This document shows positions 7,297 to 11,312 of a DNA stretch of 11,312 nucleotides, one piece after another. Origin of the DNA: an uncultured Bacilli bacterium (GTDB taxonomy: Bacteria > Bacillota_I > Bacilli_A > RF39 > UBA660); NCBI GenBank assembly GCA_905236935.1, contig CAJOQL010000099.1, positions 1 to 11,312 on the forward strand, given 5' to 3'. The position numbers and the translations under genes are program-made. Under the pieces are notes generated by a model. It made no database searches. It had not been told where the DNA came from and saw only the letters and a program-made list of their open reading frames with translations. How positions within the stretch are numbered: position 1 is the first letter of the stretch; each line of letters opens with the position of its first letter.

Positions 7297-8001
7297 CTAT
7301 TTTCCAAAAATAATATACTTAGCATTAATATTTGGAATATTACCATTAATACTTGTATAATCACCATATACTGTAATTAAATCGCCTTCTATAAATCCTT
7401 GTTCATATAAGGTATCAGAATAATCTATAGTTACAAAATGCTCCAATCCATCATCAAATAAATTAGCATTAATAGTAATACGCATTTTATTTCCATAACC
7501 AGTATCAGTACCTTCAACACTAACTACATGTCCAATAACTTTAACAGCTTTTCCACGATAATCTTTAGGACGTCTAACTAAATTTTCATAATCAACTAAT
7601 ACACAATTATCTTTATAATCATTTTGAGCTACTTTATTAAATAAATATTTATCTATAAAATGGAAAGAAATAATACCAAATAAGAAAACAACTGCAAAAA
7701 CAATAAAGAATGCTAAACTTACACTTGTTTTTTGTCTTTTATGACAATGTGGACATATTGTATATCCTTTTTCATATTTTTCATGGCAATTATTACACTC
7801 TATTAAATTATCATTGTTAATAACTACTTCTTTTTGCACATCAACACTTAGAACAGTTTCATTCAAATTTTGCTCAAAATCCTTCTTTTTTATAGTCTTT
7901 TTTGCTACTGGTTTCTTTGCTACTTTTTTAGTAGTTGTAGTCTTTTTTTCAGCAGTACTTTTACTTTTAGCTCTACTTGATTTTTTAGTTTCTTCTTTCA
8001 T
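7297..8001 (-). CDS. Zinc-ribbon, single-pass membrane protein with C-terminal OB-fold-like domain
   Basis: Function unknown; 234 residues in four parts. Residues 1-40 are a Ser/Thr- then Lys/Ala-rich basic tail (for example KKVAKKPVAKKTIKKK). Residues 66-90 form a zinc ribbon with C69, C72, C83 and C86 (ECNNC and CPHC). Residues 94-116 form one transmembrane helix. Residues about 132-234 look like a small beta-barrel of the tRNA_anti/OB type: 'YENLVRRPKDYRGKAVKVIG' followed by strands ending in GDLITVYGDYTSING. Positive charges on the N side predict a cytoplasmic tail and ribbon with the OB-like domain outside. Similar zinc-ribbon plus OB-like proteins occur in Firmicutes without known roles. 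The ATG at 8001 has an AGGAGA ribosome site. The gene is monocistronic, with its own promoter and terminator. Confidence 0.85.
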   Translation of the reverse strand: MKEETKKSSRAKSKSTAEKKTTTTKKVAKKPVAKKTIKKKDFEQNLNETVLSVDVQKEVVINNDNLIECNNCHEKYEKGYTICPHCHKRQKTSVSLAFFIVFAVVFLFGIISFHFIDKYLFNKVAQNDYKDNCVLVDYENLVRRPKDYRGKAVKVIGHVVSVEGTDTGYGNKMRITINANLFDDGLEHFVTIDYSDTLYEQGFIEGDLITVYGDYTSINGNIPNINAKYIIFGK

Positions 8002-8025
8002 AAAACACTCTCCTAGGTTAATTAA

Positions 8026-8054
8026 ATTATATTATAAAATTTTCTATTTTTCAA
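8026..8054 (-). promoter_or_regulatory. Sigma-A-type promoter of the zinc-ribbon protein gene
   Basis: On the - strand the -35 is TTGAAA (8054-8049) and the -10 is TATAAT (8031-8026), with exactly 17 bp between them. A second TATAAT overlaps at 8036-8031 but at a poorer spacing. The -35 lies only about 10 bases after the dusB stop, so this gene is expressed independently even if pduL-dusB reads through. Confidence 0.8.
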
Positions 8055-8063
8055 CCACAGTTT

Positions 8064-9041
8064 TTATTTAAAACTAGCTAAATATTCATCTAGAATTTTA
8101 AATAATTCCCCACTACTTTTAGTTTGGCATATTTTATTTTTTATATTAGCATTACCAGGAAGCCCCTTAATATACCACAAAGCATGAGTTCTAATTTCCA
8201 AAATAGCTTGCTTTTCATTAGTATTAGCTAAAAGAAGTTCATAATGTCTTTTTAACATATTAATTTTTTCTTTAGGTGTTACTTCCTTAGGCAAAGAGCC
8301 CTTTTCTAAATAATCAACACACTCTTTTATTAACCAAGGATTACCCAAAACACCTCTTCCAATCATAACAGCATCACAATGAGTTTCATCAAGCATTCTT
8401 TTTGCTTCAAAACATGATATAACATCACCATTACCGATTACTGGAATATTAACTGATTCTTTAACTTTTTTAATTATACTCCAATCAGCATGACCACTAT
8501 AACCTTGACTTCTAGTTCTAGCATGCACCGTTATTGCACTAGCACCAGCTTTTTCTACTATTTTTGCAATCTGGACAGCATTAATACTTGCTTCATCCCA
8601 ACCACTACGAATTTTTACTGTAACTGGTACAGATACTGCTTGAACCACCGCCTCAACTATTTCACCAACTTTTTCGGGATTTTTTAATAAAGCACTACCT
8701 GCTTGACTTTTAATTGCAACTTTAGGGACTGGACATCCCATATTAATATCAATAATATCTGGATGCATTGTTTGTTCAATTAATTTAGCAGCTTGAACAA
8801 AAGAATTTAAATCACTGCCAAAGATTTGCTGTGCAATAGGTCGCTCTTTATCATCCATTTTAAGTAAATCATAAGTTTTATTATTACCAAAAGCTATCGC
8901 TTTATCACTTACCATTTCAGCATAAATTAATCCAGCACCCATTTCTTTTATAATTTGACGATAAGATGTATTACTTATTCCTGCCATTGGAGCTAAAACT
9001 ACTTGATTTTTAATTTCAATATTGCCGATTTTCCATTTCAT
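8064..9041 (-). CDS. dusB: tRNA-dihydrouridine synthase, DusB type
   Basis: FMN- and NADPH-dependent enzyme that reduces uridines of the tRNA D loop to dihydrouridine. The 325 residues match the family length. The TIM-barrel core shows VVLAPMAGISNTSYR (14-28), the catalytic cysteine C103 in NMGCP (100-104), TVKIRSGW (141-148, catalytic-site Lys143), TVHARTRSQGYSG (171-183), and the flavin-phosphate strands VIGNGDV (201-207) and MIGRGVLGNP (226-235). A helical C-terminal domain follows, with HALWYIKGLPGN. The ATG at 9041 is preceded by a modest GGTGG ribosome site. The gene starts 21 bases after pduL and is probably cotranscribed with it. No convincing terminator follows. In B. subtilis dus1 sits beside lysS in a different context. 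Confidence 0.96.
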   Translation of the reverse strand: MKWKIGNIEIKNQVVLAPMAGISNTSYRQIIKEMGAGLIYAEMVSDKAIAFGNNKTYDLLKMDDKERPIAQQIFGSDLNSFVQAAKLIEQTMHPDIIDINMGCPVPKVAIKSQAGSALLKNPEKVGEIVEAVVQAVSVPVTVKIRSGWDEASINAVQIAKIVEKAGASAITVHARTRSQGYSGHADWSIIKKVKESVNIPVIGNGDVISCFEAKRMLDETHCDAVMIGRGVLGNPWLIKECVDYLEKGSLPKEVTPKEKINMLKRHYELLLANTNEKQAILEIRTHALWYIKGLPGNANIKNKICQTKSSGELFKILDEYLASFK

Positions 9042-9062
9042 TTATACCACCAAAATTAGAAG

Positions 9063-9626
9063 TTATTTATAATATTTAACAAATTCAACTTCATTTCCTT
9101 GGTGTAAATCGTACTCTTTTTCTTCCACTGTGTCAATATGCATTTCATCATAACCAGGATCTGATAATTTAATAGTTGCATCAAAAATATATCTGCCACT
9201 CTTAAATACTGCAACTTTCTCTTTATCTTTAAGGTTTTCTTTTAATAGTGTTTCCGGTTTAATATGAATATGTCTTTCAGCTTTTATTAATCCCTTAGAT
9301 AATTCTACTTTTCCATTTGGTCCAATTAAATTAATTGGTAAACTATCATCTAAATCACCACTTTGTCGTGCTGGCGGATTTACTTTTAAAATTTCACACT
9401 CATCATTAGATATTTCAACTTGATTATATTTTCTTAATGGTCCAACTACTCGAACATGGGGAATAATATTTCCATTCCACTCTAAATCTACTGTTAAAGT
9501 ACTTGCAAATTGATCTGGTTGATTCAAATAATTCCTAACTGGTAATTCACTACTACCAAATAATTTAGTACATACCTCCTCTGTTAAATGTACATGCTTT
9601 TTACTTACTCCAATTAATACTTTCAT
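9063..9626 (-). CDS. pduL: PduL-type phosphotransacylase (phosphate acetyl/propanoyltransferase)
   Basis: Converts acyl-CoA plus phosphate to acyl-phosphate plus CoA, linking to ATP production through acetate kinase. The protein has 187 residues from the ATG at 9626. Family signatures are GVSKKHVHLT (metal-binding HVH at residues 11-13 of this start), RVVGPLRKYNQVEIS, KAERHIHI (HIH near residues 119-121) and a third metal-region motif, EMHID. The protein begins directly at the first beta strand, so the N-terminal encapsulation peptide of microcompartment PduLs is absent, pointing to a free cytosolic enzyme. In-frame GTG codons at 9638 and 9635 form part of the likely ribosome site GGTGA, so ATG is preferred. 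No acetate kinase, aldehyde dehydrogenase or shell genes are nearby. The substrate (acetyl versus propanoyl) cannot be told from sequence; acetyl is the likelier. Confidence 0.93.
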   Translation of the reverse strand: MKVLIGVSKKHVHLTEEVCTKLFGSSELPVRNYLNQPDQFASTLTVDLEWNGNIIPHVRVVGPLRKYNQVEISNDECEILKVNPPARQSGDLDDSLPINLIGPNGKVELSKGLIKAERHIHIKPETLLKENLKDKEKVAVFKSGRYIFDATIKLSDPGYDEMHIDTVEEKEYDLHQGNEVEFVKYYK

Positions 9627-9654
9627 ATATTTCACCACTATTATTTTATAAAAT

Positions 9655-9698
9655 TTAAAAATAAAAATCTATTTAAGTGTCTAGTTTAAATAGATTTT
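9655..9698 (-). terminator. AT-rich terminator after the helical unknown gene
   Basis: A perfect 13-bp inverted repeat, AAAATCTATTTAA (9664-9676) with TTAAATAGATTTT (9686-9698), surrounds a 9-base loop. On the - strand the stem ends in TTTT and continues TATTTTTAAATTTT. It lies just after the stop codon at 9707 and before pduL. The stem has only two G-C pairs, so it may be leaky and allow read-through into pduL. Confidence 0.7.
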
Positions 9699-9706
9699 AG
9701 TGTAAA

Positions 9707-10147
9707 TTAAACATATTTTTCTAATTTTTTAATAGCGTTAATTTGAAATTCCTTCATATCATCTAAAAGATTTAAAACTTTTTTATCAACATCTTTAGTA
9801 TTAATACTATCAAAGGCTTTAGCCATATTATTTTGCCCCATAGTAAGTCCTTTAATTAACATTTGAGCAACTGCTGAATCAGAATTATCCTTATTCATTT
9901 TTCTTTTAATATTCATATCAGCACTCATAGTTGCCATAATATTATACTTTTTACCATCAGCATTAATTTTACATAAAAGAAGTTCACTTTGCTTTATAAA
10001 ATCTTTATAACTACTTATTATATCTTGCACTACATCTTTAATCTTATTTTCTTTATCTTCTAAAGTTTTTAATAAAGTCATCGTGCTTTCATAACCCATA
10101 GTAGCATTTTTATAGATATAATCTAAAATTTCATATTCCGTTTCCAT
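9707..10147 (-). CDS. All-helical protein of unknown function (four-helix-bundle, ferritin-like shape)
   Basis: 146 residues, acidic/basic and almost entirely predicted helix: segments at about 3-30, 32-63, 89-115 and 118-145, with a looser Met-rich stretch at 71-84. The opening EYEILDYIYKNATMGYESTMTLL and the 'LIKGLTMGQNNMAKAF' stretch resemble small uncharacterised proteins seen in clostridia and related Firmicutes, which I recall only as hypothetical. The bundle shape resembles ferritin-like/DUF2383 proteins, but there is not a single histidine and the ExxH metal motif is absent, so a di-iron role is unlikely. It has 11 methionines and one cysteine (C59). There is no signal peptide or membrane segment. 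The ATG has a GGTGATT ribosome site. The gene appears monocistronic, with a terminator just after the stop. Confidence 0.8.
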   Translation of the reverse strand: METEYEILDYIYKNATMGYESTMTLLKTLEDKENKIKDVVQDIISSYKDFIKQSELLLCKINADGKKYNIMATMSADMNIKRKMNKDNSDSAVAQMLIKGLTMGQNNMAKAFDSINTKDVDKKVLNLLDDMKEFQINAIKKLEKYV

Positions 10148-10196
10148 CTTTAATCACCAATATTATTATGGTCTATTTCATAAAAAATAAACCTAA

Positions 10197-10202
10197 ATTA
10201 TA
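10197..10202 (-). promoter_or_regulatory. Possible -10 box for the 146-residue helical protein gene
   Basis: A perfect TATAAT on the - strand would start transcripts near 10190, about 43 bases upstream of the ATG at 10147. At 17 bp upstream the -35 (AACTTC) is poor; TTGTAA occurs at a 21-bp spacing. Assigned mainly on the -10 and its position. Confidence 0.4.
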
Positions 10203-10229
10203 TTACTTAAATAATAAGCGAAGTTACAA

Positions 10230-10258
10230 TTCAAAATAATAAATCTATATGCTAAAAT
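10230..10258 (+). promoter_or_regulatory. Putative promoter of an orphan short transcript
   Basis: TTCAAA (10230-10235) and TAAAAT (10253-10258) are 17 bp apart, with TGC just before the -10 making an extended element. Transcription would start near 10265 and run straight into the terminator at 10290-10321. Confidence 0.45.
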
Positions 10259-10264
10259 TAAATA

Positions 10265-10321
10265 TGAAAAGAACGAAAACCCCCTGAAAGAGAGTCATGA
10301 ATAATTGACTCTCGTTTTTTT
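10265..10321 (+). ncRNA. Candidate ~57-nt RNA ending in a strong terminator
   Basis: The segment between the putative promoter and the end of the terminator T tract has no upstream gene on the + strand; the nearest is tyrS, more than 9 kb away. The 5' half is unpaired and purine-rich with a C5 run (ACGAAAACCCCCTGAAAG). The 3' half is the terminator hairpin. A 7-codon frame (MKRTKTP) starts at 10264 but has no ribosome site. It could be a small RNA, an attenuated leader, or simply a terminator left by a lost upstream gene. Confidence 0.3.
10290..10321 (+). terminator. Strong orphan Rho-independent terminator
   Basis: GAGAGTCA (10290-10297) pairs perfectly with TGACTCTC (10306-10313) around an 8-base loop, followed by G and seven T. 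It is a + strand terminator; the opposite strand lacks a T tract next to the stem. It blocks rightward transcription before the palindrome cluster and the regulator gene. Confidence 0.85.
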
Positions 10322-10326
10322 GTAGG

Positions 10327-10340
10327 AAAATAGGTATTTT
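10327..10340. repeat. 14-bp palindrome with TAGGTA core
   Basis: AAAATAGGTATTTT: AAAATA and TATTTT are exact inverted copies around GG. It contains the TAGGTA core (10331-10336) that recurs in the nested palindrome 42 bp further on. Confidence 0.5.
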
Positions 10341-10369
10341 GCATAAGAATTTACAACTTTTTAATAAAA

Positions 10370-10419
10370 TTTTAGGTAAGAATTAGGTAATAAAAAACTT
10401 ACCTAAAGTTTACCTAAAA
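10370..10419. repeat. Nested palindrome of four TTAGGTAA half-sites
   Basis: Outer arms are TTTTAGGTAA (10370-10379) and TTACCTAAAA (10410-10419). Inner arms are TTAGGTAA (10383-10390) and TTACCTAA (10399-10406), with an 8-base loop TAAAAAAC and 3-base spacers GAA and AGT. TAGGTA cores begin at 10373 and 10384, and TACCTA cores at 10400 and 10411, so each pair is 11 bp apart, one helical turn. No T tract follows on either strand, so it is not a normal terminator. It looks like a binding-site cluster (operator or recombinase arm sites); which one is unknown. Confidence 0.75.
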
Positions 10420-10595
10420 TGATAGATATTGGAATATTTGTGTGGTAAATTGTTGTATTTAAAGGGATTAAAAAATAGTTGCTCTCTTCTGACAGTTTTG
10501 GATTATTATTCTAAAAAATATTAACTCTTGTTTCGTTTCCTATACATATTTGTTTAAATACTGTAAGATTTAAGTGAAAGAAAAGAGGAATATTT

Positions 10596-11312
10596 ATGGA
10601 TCAGGTTAAGATAGGAAAATTTATTGCTATCTGTAGAAAAGAAAAAAACATTACTCAACAAAACCTTGCTGATAGTTTAGGCGTATCATATAAAACTGTT
10701 AGTAATTGGGAAAATGGTAGAAATATGCCAGATGTATCTTTATTTAAACCACTATGTGAACAATTAGGCATAAAAGTTAATGAATTATTAAATGGAGAAG
10801 GTGACAGTAATGATAATGGTGTAGTTGATTATTTGAAATATCAGAAGAAAAAAAATAGGTTTAAGCTAATTATTTTGGGTATAGTTATATTTTTAATAGT
10901 GCTCTTATCAATATTAAGCATATTTTTTATTAATAATTATAACAAGGTAAACGGATATATTTTAACTGGTGAAAGTGAGAACTTTGAATATCATGATGAT
11001 TTATTAATTTTATCAAATATTAAAAACATAAATGCTTTTGGAAAGATAAGTATTAAAAATACTAATATTAAAGAATCGGATATTATTTATTTATCACTTA
11101 TGTATAATGGGAAAAGAATGTTAGGAGGAACTAAATTATCTGGCATAGCGTATGAGAACAGTGGTTATGATGATTGTTTCCCAGAAGAAGCAAGAAAACA
11201 TATTGATAAATGGTATATTGAAGTGACTTATATTCAAAATAATGAAGAAAAGAAAGAAATAATTAAGTTAATACCAAATAAGATTTTAAAAAATGATAAT
11301 CTATTTTATAAA
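10596..11312 (+). CDS. Membrane-anchored Xre-family helix-turn-helix regulator, 3'-truncated by the window edge
   Basis: 239 residues are visible and the frame is still open at the last base. Residues 1-66 are an Xre/Cro-type DNA-binding domain (IGKFIAICRKEKNITQQ, then NLADSLGVSYKTVSNWENGR and MPDVSLF). A charged linker with KYQKKKNR (81-88) is followed by one transmembrane helix (about 90-113). The rest is a beta-rich, probably extracytoplasmic domain of unknown type. This suggests a one-component sensor that responds to an envelope or external signal, but the ligand is unknown. The ATG has an AGAGGAA site six bases upstream. The 448-base upstream gap with palindromic repeats could contain its operator; autoregulation is inference. 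Similar HTH-TM proteins are common in gut Firmicutes. Confidence 0.88.
   Translation, partial: MDQVKIGKFIAICRKEKNITQQNLADSLGVSYKTVSNWENGRNMPDVSLFKPLCEQLGIKVNELLNGEGDSNDNGVVDYLKYQKKKNRFKLIILGIVIFLIVLLSILSIFFINNYNKVNGYILTGESENFEYHDDLLILSNIKNINAFGKISIKNTNIKESDIIYLSLMYNGKRMLGGTKLSGIAYENSGYDDCFPEEARKHIDKWYIEVTYIQNNEEKKEIIKLIPNKILKNDNLFYK

Larger units (their letters stand above)
10148..10595. other. 448-base intergenic region between divergent genes
   Basis: No convincing protein-coding frame was found on either strand. It contains, left to right, the probable promoter of the 146-residue gene, a + strand promoter and terminator enclosing a ~57-nt segment, a 14-bp palindrome, a 50-bp nested palindrome, and the upstream region of the regulator gene. 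The stretch 10420-10540 shows nothing I can assign. A weak promoter for the regulator may be TATACA (10551-10556 region) with TAAGAT about 17 bp downstream. Confidence 0.6.

Noticed and set aside
7814..8071. 85-codon + strand frame rich in Phe/Val/Leu opposite the Lys-rich tail
   Set aside because: It is the complement of the Lys/Thr/Ala codons of the zinc-ribbon protein and crosses that gene's promoter.
8490..8687. 65-codon + strand frame opposite dusB
   Set aside because: A Thr/Ser/Tyr-rich shadow of a well-conserved catalytic domain.
10258..10344. A 28-residue - strand frame (MQNTYFPTKKRESI... ending SGGFRSFHI) spanning the orphan terminator
   Set aside because: It has no ribosome site and is read through a perfect hairpin on the strand opposite to the terminator; the frame is more easily explained by chance over structured RNA. 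A search for conserved copies would settle it.
10427..10524. Open stretch on the + strand starting at a TTG (LEYLCGKLLYLKGLKN...)
   Set aside because: About 31 codons with no ATG, no ribosome site and no recognisable family; compatible with chance.
10148..10595. CRISPR array or tRNA genes in the long intergenic gap
   Set aside because: The repeats are inverted half-sites without regular spacers, and no cloverleaf or CCA-adjacent acceptor stem is visible.
976..11312. Mycoplasma genetic code (TGA = Trp)
   Set aside because: uvrA and the YvlD-like gene end at TGA at the right length, and tryptophans use TGG throughout.

Overview
The window reads as chromosome from an AT-rich, low-GC Gram-positive relative (Bacilli/Mycoplasmatota type, possibly an uncultured gut lineage such as RF39; that placement is inference). 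The evidence is very AT-rich coding sequence, a Firmicutes-style T-box in front of thrS, Bacillus-like proteins, and Shine-Dalgarno sites matching AAAGGAGGTGAT. Several genes end in TGA and tryptophans are encoded by TGG, so the standard bacterial code is used rather than the Mycoplasma code.

Layout. At the left edge is the 3' two thirds of tyrS on the + strand. It ends in a terminator that converges with the terminator of thrS. Every gene from 976 to 10147 is on the - strand. In transcription order these are: a 146-residue helical protein of unknown function with its own terminator; pduL-dusB, 21 bases apart; a zinc-ribbon/transmembrane/OB-fold-like protein with its own promoter and terminator; uvrA-yvlD family gene-lgt, a compact operon; a 31-codon remnant-like frame; and thrS, with its own promoter and a complete threonine T-box leader. 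At the right edge a + strand membrane-anchored Xre-type regulator runs off the window.

How the genes relate. Most of the window is housekeeping: tRNA charging (tyrS, thrS), tRNA modification (dusB), nucleotide excision repair (uvrA), lipoprotein maturation (lgt) and acetyl-CoA/acetyl-phosphate exchange (pduL). The order uvrA-yvlD-lgt is a contracted form of the Bacillus subtilis uvrBA-yvlABCD-hprK-lgt neighbourhood.

The least explained part is the 448-base gap at 10148-10595. It holds an extended -10 promoter leading into a strong + strand terminator with no gene between them (a possible ~57-nt RNA). It also holds five copies of a TAGGTA core, four of them forming a nested palindrome with 11-bp phasing. 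This cluster is the best candidate in the window for an undescribed regulatory or recombination site. Nothing seen here amounts to a complete new defence or mobile system.
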